Below are positions 11,626 through 22,932 of a DNA stretch of 64,000 bases, one piece after another. The notes beneath the pieces are model-generated. The model ran no database searches and was not told the origin of the DNA. It saw only the letters and a program-made list of their open reading frames with translations. The position numbers and the translations under genes are program-made. Source of the DNA: Paragyromitra xinjiangensis (lineage: Eukaryota > Ascomycota > Pezizomycetes > Pezizales > Discinaceae); NCBI GenBank assembly GCA_038503065.1, contig JBCAMK010000003.1, positions 1,054,001 through 1,118,000 on the forward strand, given 5' to 3'. The stretch's first letter is position 1. Every line of letters begins with the position of its first letter.

Positions 11626-14258
11626 TCAATCAAGCAACAAACTAACACCTTCCCCTAATTCCATCTGAGGGGGGCCGCTCTCATGAATGTAAGTGAATGC
11701 ATCTTTATCCGGGTTCCAGGACAATAAATCTTCAGCATCGCCTCCCTTCAGTGATCCCACGCTCCCAAAGAAATCAATCATCATCTTTCCGGACCTAGGA
11801 CTGACAACTTTCTTTGGGGTGAGAACTCCTACAGAAGGGCTAGAACCCTCATCGGTGGCGGAATCGAGAAGGTCGAAAAAGCGGTCCGAGAAATTATTTT
11901 TGGAAGGTCTAAGTTGTTTGATAGAAGAGGGATTTCCAGGGGGGTTGGTATTACTATGAATAACAATAGCGCTGGTGCTTGGCTTTGTTGATCTCGCAAC
12001 AGGACGTAAATGAGGCGGAAGCGGACTATTCGGTCCTGTAATAGGACCCTGTTTCCTATGGGTCGTATTAAGGTTAGCTATTGTTGGGCTATTGCCGTTG
12101 GGAGGGGCGATTGTAGCCGCAGAGACGGGCTTCGGCTCGTGAACCTGCTTGACCTTAGTCTCGTCGTGTTTGAATATCACCCCCTCAGCTGCAGACAAGG
12201 ACCCTTGCAAAGCCTTTTTAGGGATAAGTATTGGTGCTGTAAATCCAAACCCGTCAATTCCAATTTCTTGACTCTCCCAAAAGGCTTCTGTCCCAACAAC
12301 GCCGACAGTTGGAGAGTCTGGCGATCTAGGGCTCATCAATCCTTTCTTTGGCTGTGTACCGAAGTCCGCGTTTTCGAAAGAGCTCTCTAGAGTGAATAGT
12401 AACTCCTTTTGCGAGATATTGTCTTCAGAGCTGTCGCTGGAAAACATTTGTAAGGCCTGTTCGCCAATCCTAGCCGCAACTTGGGTACTAGCGCGTTCGA
12501 ACGTGGGCTTATCCATGGGGTGTCGAGCTTGAGCTTTTGATGTTCCGTATGAGCTATGGATACTTGCACTCAGTGTTCCGTAGTTATGCGGTACGACGCT
12601 GGGAGATGTCAAACAAAGGTTATCCGTATCGTTTTCTGTCACTACAAGGTTTTGTGATTGTCTCGATGGTAGTTCGGCAGTCAGAAGATTAAGTTCGCCG
12701 TTAATCTCTTCAGCCGCCTCAAGGAGATCTTTGACTGCCTCAACCATATCTGATAATGAGACATCTCCAGGTTCCTCACGTGCATACTTCTTCAAGAGGT
12801 TACTCTGGATTTTAACCTCGAATGTACAATCCTCTCCATCCTCTATCTCGTTAATAATAACCTTAATATCACCACGTATCCAGGTTGTTTCACGAGTCAA
12901 CTTAGCTTTCGGATTTACAAGAGGTGTATATCCGTTGCAGTTTTCGTACGGATGATTGACTAAAAGGCCTCGCCTAGTTGAGTATCGGTAAGCCCTACGG
13001 ACCCGTGATTCAATTTCTCGATTGTTTGTGGCAGATTCACGGGTATTGGTGACGATCGAAAATCTAAAATCGAAAGCTGTGGCGGGACCATAAACGGTAG
13101 CTGAGAATGCATTATTCCCACGTACACGTGCCTTAACGAACTCGAGGGTGCCAGGTTTCGCTGTTTTATTATCAGTATTAACCTGGAATCGAAGAGAAGG
13201 ACACGTACCATCACCAAGCTTCTTTCCTTCAAGAATATCAGTAGTCCAGACAACCTCGTAGCATTTACCATCCTCGCGCTGTGCAGTGTGAGAGATCTTT
13301 ACGTGCTTGACCATACATCCACCTTTTTGATATCCAAGTGTTGGTAGCATACTCCGGAGTCGCAGGATCCAAGGTTCCTCCCACTCCTTGCGGAATTTAG
13401 ATGTGATTTCTTTATCAAATCTAAGATGGCGAAACTCGCTGATCGCGAACTTTGCACCTTGAAGTGAAAAATGTTTCTTATCGTTTTCGAGAAATATGAC
13501 TTTACCGATATCCATCTAGCCGATGTCATTAGCAAAGATTCGAAAAGCTAAAGAGATAGATGAATAGTACCTCAAGCTTCAAATACTTTTCCTCGCCTTG
13601 AGGTAGTTGGCGCAACCGTCTTCTTAAGACCATACTAGCATCCTGGATAACATTATCCTTAAAATCCCAAGCGACAAATTGGGCGTTCCTCCACAGTTCA
13701 CTGGCCATTACTCTACCCTTCTGCTTCTCTTGATCTGTCATAGTAACTGGATGCACCACATAAACAGCAGGCTTCACCTTAATAGTCTTCACCCGAGTTT
13801 CATCGTCATTTTGAGCACCTTCATCATCGCTACTCTCCGCTGCATCGGCGAGTTTACAAAATTGAACACCATCAACATATTCCTTTCCTAGCATATTTAC
13901 CGTTGCTTCTGGAGCCGTGGTTCCATTAGCACTAGCAAATTTCGACATCTGTGCCATGATGATGGTATAAGCCTCTTTGGTAGCCTTAGGTTCGCCCTGG
14001 ATGTAAATGCTAAGGTTTTTCTTATCCCATGAGCAGCGTGTGTTTGAATTATTTTCAATGCTATACGGCAAAATTGATTATGGTGAGCTAATCTTTCATC
14101 AAAGATGGAATATTTGATGGAATAATAGATAAAGCTTACATCTTGAGGTTACGGCCGTTTTTACCGATGATGTTCTCAACGTCTTCGTCCGGAATTTGAG
14201 CAAGCGGAACGCGGATTTCAGTAGTTATCATTGCCTTGTAGTCAGCAGTGGTGGTCAT
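11626..14258 (-). CDS. KH-domain protein of unknown function
   Basis: Exons in transcript order are 14258-14140, 14060-13571 and 13515-11626 (832 aa). Residues ~13-80 form a KH fold interrupted by intron 1: VPLAQIPDEDVENIIG, the GKNG (GxxG) RNA-binding loop, then NLSIYIQGEP. The Ile-Ile-Gly-x-x-Gly signature is intact. After an acidic linker comes a conserved-looking globular region (about residues 115-420) that I cannot assign. The last ~400 residues are Ser/Pro/Thr-rich and disordered, ending in an acidic-hydrophobic tail. There is no signal peptide or membrane segment, so a cytoplasmic or nuclear RNA-binding role is likely. An additional intron appears in the 5' UTR (14278-14354). It sits 472 bp downstream of the NRDE2 stop on the same strand. 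Confidence 0.85.
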
Positions 14259-14730
14259 CTCAGGATCGATGATGAAGCTGATTAAATAACGGAGAATGTA
14301 AATGTAGTTATGTAGGAGCGGGAAATTGGGGGACGAGAATGCTCGATGAAGTACCTTGAGGGAGAAGACGAGCAAGTTGTGTGTTTGTGGATGCGAGAAA
14401 AGACAGAGGGTGAAATAAAGGGCTCCGAGAGAAAAAAATAACCCGAAAGACAGCCCCCGCTCAATTCAAACAAAACAGACACCCAATCAGAAGTGAAACA
14501 AGAAAAATAGTCAGAAAACAAAGGAATTTGCGAGAAAAAGGTCCTGCGATGGGGGTTTTGACATGTCACTAGTACCGGATACTTGCATACATCGCGGAAG
14601 GAGGCAACTCAGTGTTTCGTGAACTTGGAGCTATCCAATTGCAATAATATATCATTCAACACCGCACGCTATAAATCTACTATCCATCTCTAATTAAAAC
14701 ATAGACAAGAGGTGTCGACAAAATTTATGG
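14259..14730 (-). promoter_or_regulatory. KH-gene promoter and leader with predicted 5'-UTR intron 14278-14354
   Basis: On the minus strand, GTACTTC at 14354 opens and AATCAG at 14278 closes a 77-nt segment just before the KH-gene ATG. This fits a leader intron. The rest is the short gap to the NRDE2 stop and must hold the KH promoter and NRDE2 3' end. Confidence 0.45.
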
Positions 14731-17700
14731 TTAGTCCTCGTCCGCCATCTCCTCATCAGAACCATCATCCGGTAGATTGAGGAATTTTGGCTTCTGCAAC
14801 CAGCTAAGCTTGTCTCGTTGATTTTCTGTCATTGCTTGGATCATATCCTCTATCTCGGTAGTGTCATGTACTCTTAGTTCCTTCTCGGAGGAAATAATAG
14901 ATAAGAGTTTCCACATTTCCTCGAAATTCAGGGTAGAGCGTAGTTTTCGGAAAGCCAGAAGAGCGAGATCTACCGTTCTGGTCAGTATCAAAATCATATC
15001 GAAATAGGAGCCTCAAGCGAACCTTTCGACCATGGACAACACCGGACACCTCGAAACAGTGTCTCCTTCGCCCTCCTCGGGTCCTTCTCTCTCAGCTCGA
15101 ATTCAATATATATCATCCACAGCCCAACACTAAATTTCGTTCTACACGCATAAAAGTTAATTCACCACCCAAGGCGCGTCAAATAAAACGAAGAGCGATA
15201 TACCTGTCGCATTCAACCGCGTGCTCCAACAATGCTCTCACCGCATGCGCATTATATCCCCCACCCGCTCCAACCATCCTCATCTCTGCCCAAACCGCAA
15301 AAGTCCATCCAACAACAGTTTCCTTCCCCTCTTCCAGCGTCACATCTCTGATTAACGTCCTTACCCTATTTTCAATCTTTGTCTTCCCTTCATTCCACGC
15401 ATATAAGCCCAAAAATATGGAATTATTCGGGAATAGTACCACTGATTGTTCCAAAAAATCTCTAATAATTTTCATCTTAAAAATCCGTGCTGTTGTTGCG
15501 TGATGATAGAGCAACCGGGCTTTAGACATCAAGCACATTTCGTGCACAGAGGATTGGGGGCCAGCGAGGTTCCGTCTTTCAAGCTCCTGTACCAGGGAGT
15601 CGTACAATGGTAACACTGTTGCCAAATCCTGATCATGGGAAATATACTCTAATAGAGCCCGGATCTCATTGTATGCAACCGCATGATAAACATGCCCCAT
15701 TGACATCATTAAGTTCTGTTGTTCATCTAGATACTGTAGTACGAAAACCCCGTTAGTAATTTTCAGTAAGCGGGTTTGACACACTCACCCTCCTGGATTT
15801 TAACAATAGGGCGGGCTGGATATTTTTCGGGGCGAAGCTATTCTCACCTTCCGGTAGAAGCTTTCCTGATTCTACCGAAAGCAAGATGCGAACCGTCTGT
15901 GATAGATCACCGATTTCCTCCCATGCCCATGTTCTCCACAGTAAAATCGTATCCCGCCGATTTACTTCTGGGAAACCTTTACTCATCCCCAGTGCCGTTG
16001 AAAAGATATTTCTTGCAGCATCAACCTTTCCGTCCTGCCACTCAACTTGAGCGTAACCATTCCACAATAGCAAACTAGTCATAAACTTCTTCAAGAGAGC
16101 CTTCGCCACCTTTCTTACGCTATAGTACGTTAGCTTGCACTGGCGAATATCATGGGAAGTAGAATTACCTTTCTGCCTGATTATGCCATACCCAAGCAAG
16201 GTAATAAACCGCTAATCCTTCCTCCCCCATACCATCGACTAGCATTTTCAAGGTTCTTCCCACGAAACCCACATCGGCTCTCTTAACTCTCTTAGCCCAA
16301 CTTCCAAAATCACTGCTGAAGATTGAATCTGGCCCAGTAGGGAAACTTTTTAAGCCGAATTCAAATGGACTCCCTTTATCCAGCCCTCCTTTCCTTTCCG
16401 GTTCCATTGATAGACCCTCCAAATAAGCGATCATTTTTGTATCTGTAGGTTCTAACGAGCTTTTAGGCCAGAACCATTCGTCTAGATACGATTCCTGCAT
16501 AGTGGCGAGGTCATTCCTCAAGAACGTGTCCGTGCTCTCAGGTGAACCTGATGACATAGGTTCTGCGTGATAAATTGGTGTCAGGCCAGAGAAGACTAGA
16601 AATGCGTCGGCGAGTTTCCTTTTCACCAACGGCGAGGAAAAACAAAACATGAGAGCCTTGAGATCTGAGAACAATACCACCCGGTAGGGATCATCTTCCT
16701 CTACTTCATCGATGGTTCGTGCAGGCATCATAGAAAATCCTAGTCTCTCCTCTTCGGCGTCCATCCATGAACCAAATGGGTCACGAGGGTCCAATGATTC
16801 CGAAGTGAGGTTTTCCGTCCGGATATCCGGAACGTCACCATTCTTATCTGACGAGACATATGAGGCCCACCCTTTTGCACCTGTTTCTCCGATACGAAGA
16901 ACTTCACTATCCCAGAATTCTTCCAGCTCCCCGAGAAGCTTCTCGTGTTGGCCTATCGTTACCGGTGGTGCCAAATGCGGTGGACAAAAGAAGTTGAGTT
17001 CTAGGATGGACTGAAAAGCTGCAATAGCACTTTCCACATAACCAGCTTCACGCATGAACAACGTTGATCGCAGAAACACGTAAAGTATGATATCCTCAAG
17101 CTTTTCTCGACCTCCCGACCCCTTGTCTGCTCGAAAGACCGCTGAGCGAAGCACGACGAGACACTCACTAAAGCATTTAATACATTCCGGATAGGTGAAG
17201 CTCTGGAAGTCCGTCTGACGGAAGTTGATATATTTCGTCCAAAGCCCTGTGATTGTCGGGTTGTCTTTGAGGATTTGTTGCCATTTAGCTAGCATCTTTT
17301 TAGAGTCCCAGATTGTTTCAGCGACGTCCATGTATTTTACCAAGAGCCTTTCATCCCCAGGGCATCTTTCTAGAGCTTTATTCAAAATATCGAGTTTGAC
17401 CTCTGCGGTACTTGTTCGCTCGGCTGTTGTTGACCTTCGTCCGCTGCTAGCGAGAAGAGTATCTTGGTGGTTTACGTATTCCATCCAGATATCCACGTTT
17501 GTCGGTTCGGCATCGACCTTCTTGACGAGTTCCACGTTCTTTTTTCTATCGTTCCATTCAACATAATCGTTCTCCGAATCTGAGGGTGATACATATTCCA
17601 GGTCTTGGTCTTCTGGCTTATTACTGGCCTTCTTTAGGCCTTCGATAGATCGGTAATGGTTATCCTCCTCTTCCCCAGATACCTCACTCTCGGAATTAGG

Positions 17701-18564
17701 ATGGTGTTTTCTCTTCTTCCCTTTTCCCTTATTTGAAATTGGCACGAAATCCATCCCACTCTCAAATGCCCTATCATCATGTTCTCCCTCCCGCTTTATC
17801 CTCAACATCTTCACGCCTTCACTCTCAGCCTTCGCATAAACATATCGTGCACCTCTTCCGGTGCCCCCATACGCTCTATCTCTTTTCGAGGCTAGTACGA
17901 GGCCTTTTCCATCACCTTTATCTCTATTAATCTTTATTTCCGGCGAAAGTCCGACTATACTTCCAGCGCCATGACGCCGATAATCAGGGATTGAATAACG
18001 ATGAATAGTCCCATAGGTGACATTATGCGGGTCGCCGCGCGTATCAATAAAATACTGTTTTTCCGGCGCGTCCCACGATTCCGGGGAGGGAGAGCGTGTT
18101 TTCGGCTTTTCGGTCTTTATCAGAGAAGTGCTCTTCGAAGGTGACCTTGGGCTCCGATGGCGATGACGCCGCTCTCGTTCTCGGTGATGCCGGTCGCTAC
18201 CTTCTCGGTCTCGATCCCGTCGCTTCTCTCTTCCCTCGGGGTCTTTATCTCGACGCCTTTCCCTATCTGGGTCCCTCTCACTTTCTCTATCTCTTCGTCG
18301 TTCTCGGCTTTTAGAGCGTGGCTTTCTGCTCCTTCGAGGCTCATGTCGGCTCTCTTTCTTTCTGTCGTCTTTGGTCTCTAGAGGGGGTGGGGGTGGCGGA
18401 GGTAAGGGTTCCTTCGCTGGTTTAAAGCTGGAGAACTTGGGGATCACGCGACGGGTCGGTTCCTAGATTTAGAGAATTGGTAAGCCCTGTTCTATGATTG
18501 TTATAAGGTAAATGGCCCTTACTGAAGGTTCTGGCGCTTTTTCTGAGCTTTCAGGAGTATCCAT
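14731..18564 (-). CDS. NRDE2: NRDE2-family nuclear RNA-silencing/exosome-linked protein
   Basis: Exons in transcript order: 18564-18523, 18462-16169, 16119-15789, 15733-15204, 15129-15023, 14969-14731 (1,180 aa). The N-terminus carries VIPKFSSFKPAKEP, then a Lys/Arg/Asp/Ser-rich tract (to ~120). Next is the family signature YFIDTRGDPHNVTYG ... IHRYSIPDYRR and a long C-terminal array of HAT-like helical repeats (DIWMEYVNHQ, LWTKYINFRQ, LWNGYAQVEW, CPWSKDLALLAF). In S. pombe the orthologue Nrl1 works with Mtl1 in nuclear RNA decay and heterochromatin; mammalian NRDE2 restrains MTR4. A nuclear role is inferred from family. All five introns preserve frame; the acceptor at 14970-14971 was selected because the nearer AG leads to a stop. 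The acidic C-terminus EEMADED ends the protein. Confidence 0.93.
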
Positions 18565-21390
18565 CTCGAATGCTAAGCTATGAGGTGATGTTGAACTGCG
18601 GCTTAAAAAGTTAGTTTCGATGCTTGTGTGCTAGTGCCAAGACAGCGGGAAAATGCGATGGTAGAAGACCGAGTCATTGTTTGTGACGGGTTTCCGAAAT
18701 AGATATTTTCACCATGATTAAATTGCAAAATAACGCGGTAAAAACTTCCCAAGATCTCGGAAATAGTGTGTGATTTCTAGAAAAAGCACTAATATCTAAA
18801 CCAATATTAATTAGGAGAAAGCCAAAAAATTTGCACCTTCTAAGGGGAGCCCTAGTGCTTTAAAGGGCATTAACATCATGGATCGAAGACATTTACAGAC
18901 TGTAATACAGCAGCACACTCTAAGGCTGCTAGATATCAATTCATCTTTAACCTATGAGCCTAGTTTTTTCTCTAATCTCGATGCCGGCCCTGGGGCCGGG
19001 GTAGCCCGTCCCACGTATATGTTTATGTCTCATCATACTAAGATCCTATCGTCAACATGAGATTATGTCAAGGCTACATGTGCTTTTCTAAATCACAAAG
19101 GCGTGGAGGGAAATCACAAAATAATTTCCCGCCGATCCCATCCTCATCACATTATTCCCAGTGGGGGTTCTCTCAACAAGGCATTAAATCCTGGTCTCCA
19201 GCTTTCGCACTTCTCCGAATCATCACTGCTGGCCAGTAGATTTCAATTCCCTACTCTGGTTTCCCTGCCACCGCTATTTCTTCCCACCATTATTTCCCTC
19301 CAATAACCTTCCCGGCATCCTTCACGCTTATGCTTACGGCCCGAGCTCCCGATAATCGAGGATATTTAAGATTTACCAACCACCAGAACTCAAAGGCCAA
19401 TAATCTACCACATCTCCAACCCTTGCTTTAAGTGCGTATACCTATTAGCAGTCTGATGAATCAGAGCTTGACCCGTCATGCCTGTGCATCAGTGATTATC
19501 TTTTCCCCGAAAGAGGTAGTCTCCATGACCTGTCAACACACCAGAAATTCAAAACAAACTCTATCTCCCGCCGCGGAGCTGGTTCTTGGGCGTCTATAGG
19601 TCCGTGATTTTTCCCCCGCAATTAAAAAATCCTCAAAAACCAAGAATCAGGCTCCACCCGTCAGCTGTCAGCGGGTGGGGATTCTGTTGCTGCCGTAGAT
19701 CAACGGCATTGTCGCATGCTATCTTATAATTGGCTGGAACGAGATAGTGGCTAATTTTAGCTACCTGCAGAGCATCTGTCAAATCGTTTGGAATGACGTC
19801 GGTCATGTATCAATCTTTATAGGAGCGAAGGGATTGATATATCTTAAGACTCGAGGCAATTATTCAGGCTAGTCTCATAGTTATCTCTGGCCAAACAGGA
19901 TTTTTTGTTTATTCGCCCGTGAAAATGCTTATGAATCCTTCTGATAGCTAGTAGAAGTTCAAGTTTTGATTTATTTATTTTTATTTTCGACTCTTTCCGG
20001 GATTCATCATATCTACCCTAGTCACATTTAGGGCAACCCCGGCCTTGTGAGGCTGCACAGACCGATCAATTTCGTATGGGCGACTGACCATGTGCAATAC
20101 GACCGTGGATTTACCTAGCAGAAGAACAATACTATTATGACAGCGTAGAACGAAACGGGCAACAACTTCAACTTTATCATCATACCTACCAATTCAATCA
20201 AATAGAACCCCCTCAACACAAAACTAGATGCCACATATTTTAAGTTAATCTCTAGTCTAGAATACCACAGTACTACTGCTGGTATTAACAACGCCCAATA
20301 ATGGAAAAACTAGCAAGGGCTCACCCTGAAGCTTCAATCACACTTCTTGCGAAGATTTCCATGGTTTCTATACACATACAAACGCCTTTACGATACCGTA
20401 TGATTCAATTTTTAACCAACAGAACCAGGTTGAGACTGTAGGATATGACCGCATCGTTATTAATCGAAAATATGCGGTATCCATGACCGCAGTCTTGCTC
20501 TTACCTAGGGTTAGGGCTGTGGCCGATACCTATGTAGTAGCAGGCTACCGCTGTATATAAGCTTCACCTCAGAACACCGTCAATCGATTGGTCTATGAGA
20601 CATCGATATAAACCTCTCTCACTTTAAAAATGGGTGGTCGGCCTGTACCAGTCTGGTGGGCTGTGCAGCCCCAATGCTACACACAGTGGACCTTACGGGG
20701 GAAAGCAACATAGTAGATCACTGTGCATCAAGATCTCAAAGCTGAGGTTCCAACCCGTGCAGGTACTAGTACTAGCGTTCACGCTGCATGCACGAAGTAA
20801 CATGCCCCATGGCCTAAAGCTATACTTGACGGGTAGATACATTGATAGCAACTCATAAAATTATCAACGCAACCACGGCACGTATGCAGTATTCCATCGA
20901 CAAATCCCAATAAACTGGTCCCTGTACTGACCCTGGGACGAACTCTTTTGATTCGAAATAATCACATTGTGTCACTCGACATCCGTCTAATCCCTCTGCC
21001 GATGTTTCACCAGGGTGTTTCGCGTTGTCATTGCGTGCAGCTGGTACTCTGCTCTTTGAATAAACAAACTAGGCGATCAATCGTGCTTGCGGAGAAAATT
21101 TGTGCCGAATTTGCCACTCTGGGTAACGATTTGAATATCCCGAGCTCATGTTGTAGAATCGCCAAGATGGTGCTTTCGTCTGGAGGGAAAAAATATCTCC
21201 GAATGTATGATATTATAGGTTCGATACCTGGGTATAATAAACTCTTTGCAACACGCACCGTAAACTCCACAGATATCTATCTAACGAGAGAAAGGAAAGA
21301 AAAAAAATACAGTAACAAGTTAAAGCAACCCAAAAAAGATACAACCCTTAAAAAAATAAAACCCCTTTGTCCCTTAGCATCTTCACAACT
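18565..21390. other. Non-coding intergenic, 2.8 kb
   Basis: This is the promoter of NRDE2 at the left and the 3' flank of the next minus gene at the right. It holds a short telomere-like TAGGGTTAGGG (20506-20516) and a TATATAAG (around 20553) with no recognisable RNA downstream. Open frames around 18.9-19.3 and 20.6-21.4 kb have no protein-like features. Confidence 0.5.
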
Positions 21391-22188
21391 CTAGCTCGTC
21401 CCCCCATTACCTCCATCCGTCGGCCCTGCCCACCCCCTCAACAAATCCCCTAGGTTCCTCTTGGGCTGCAACTCCAATTCCCCTGGAACCAACGCCTCCA
21501 GCACCTGCCATGGCTCCATCGCCGCCTCCTTCCCAAAGGGGCTCCGCGCCGCCCGAGCTACCATCTCCGCATCAACCCCATATAACGTCTCAATTGCCTG
21601 CCGTGTTTCCTCCAACAGCATTGCACGGATTTTCCACGTCCGCTCAACAAGACTAACTCGACCTTTCGCGTTCGCCAGCACCGTCCGACACAAGGAGTTT
21701 GATATTTTCTGTGCGCCGGTGAAAAAGTTAAACACCTGCGCTGCAATTTGTGGGTGTAGTCTCGGTGGTGTGGTTCTAGTTGCGGGTTGCGACATAATGC
21801 TGTCATCAGCACATTCACGTTCGAGGGCCAGGATCAACGCCCACCCTGGTACGGTGATCGAGTAGAGGAGGTATTCGTGGAACAACAAAAACGTGCCTGC
21901 TGACTCGTCGTCGTCGTTGCGGAGGAAGTCTGCCGTGATCGGGTCGATAAGCTTCAACGCACGCGTTAGGATATCGTTCGTGGCGTTGCAGACTTCGCGG
22001 TATTTGCCTGCTTCAAGGAGATCGTGGAGGGAGTGGCAGAGAGATGTGAAACCTGGTTTCGGGCTGGTGGCCGTTGGAGCGTCTGCCATGACATCACCCA
22101 TGAGGGCTGCTTCTACAGCTGGTGGGGAGGCTGCAGGAGGAGGGGAGAGCGACGAGGGTGGAGGTGGTGGTGAGGCCGCGTCTGACAT
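21391..22188 (-). CDS. Hypothetical fungal protein, single exon
   Basis: An uninterrupted frame encodes 265 aa from MSDAASPPPPPSS to a GGNGGTS end. The frame is open further to an ATG at 22353, which would add 55 Arg/Ser-rich residues. I prefer 22188 because that extension looks like translated leader. Residues 1-45 are Pro/Ala-rich. The rest is helical and well mixed (HSLHDLLEAGKYREVCNATND, FHEYLLYSITVPGWALILAL, LEETRQAIETLYGV), suggesting a soluble alpha-helical domain; one central stretch is hydrophobic enough to be a buried helix. I recognise no family. Codon use is GC-rich and consistent with a real gene. It is codirectional with the adhesin gene upstream. Confidence 0.7.
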   Translation of the reverse strand: MSDAASPPPPPSSLSPPPAASPPAVEAALMGDVMADAPTATSPKPGFTSLCHSLHDLLEAGKYREVCNATNDILTRALKLIDPITADFLRNDDDESAGTFLLFHEYLLYSITVPGWALILALERECADDSIMSQPATRTTPPRLHPQIAAQVFNFFTGAQKISNSLCRTVLANAKGRVSLVERTWKIRAMLLEETRQAIETLYGVDAEMVARAARSPFGKEAAMEPWQVLEALVPGELELQPKRNLGDLLRGWAGPTDGGNGGTS

Positions 22189-22932
22189 CGCGGCGGAATC
22201 TCCTGAGGCGATGCGGACGCCGGAGCAGCCGCGGGCTGCCAAAGTGATGATGAAGCGCACAGACTCTTGTGCCGTTTGATGTGTGAGGCTCGTTCGGCAA
22301 CTGCCGCGCGCCAAGATGTCTGTGCGTTGTGGCTCCCGGGATACCCGGTCCATCGGGTATCACTCGACTCCAATCGATGCGCGACCGCTAGACGCAAGAT
22401 TGATAGGTGCTCTTTTTTCTTTTTCCTTCACTCTTGCAAAACCCAACAAAATGCACATTCTCGGAAAGAAATTTGCCTCGTGCCCTTTCGATTCGCCACC
22501 AGCTAGATAATAGAAACTACTAATAAAGAAATAAAAAAAGTTCCACAAAAAATGCTTTCATCGTACCCTTTCCATGTCCTATCCTTCCTATTGAGAGTCA
22601 TTTCTCCGATGAATGCGTAGTACCACAAACCAACCGATCCTCCCAGCAAGTAAAAAACAGAACACTATTACGAACCTGGCACGGATGAAAGAAGAAGCGA
22701 AAAGAAGAAAAAAAACCCTCATCCACAAACATACCACAATCCTGAATAACCCACATTTTGCACTAAGAAATGAATGAATATATGAAACCCAACCCTTGAA
22801 CCAATCCCCCCAACCAATCCGTACCCAACCTACCACCCATGACCATCAACAAAATCAAAGAACAACATGACTCGTACATAAACTCATGAAAAATCGTCGA
22901 AACTCCTACTCACCATGCTCAAAATAGTGCCT
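22189..22932. other. Intergenic between hypothetical gene and adhesin 3' end
   Basis: This stretch contains the 3' flank of the adhesin gene and the upstream region of the hypothetical gene. It is A-rich on the plus strand with A/T runs near 22400-22550. Open frames here are short; the one continuing to 22353 is discussed with the gene at 21391. Confidence 0.45.

Noticed and set aside
21200..21260. GGTTCGATACC resembling a tRNA B-box
   Set aside because: No pairing T-stem and no upstream D-arm or acceptor stem could be built.
20948..21394. A 148-aa plus-strand frame beginning MIRNNHIVSLDIR
   Set aside because: It lies over the 3' flank of the minus gene, ends in low-complexity Lys/Pro sequence, and shows no domain or splice logic.
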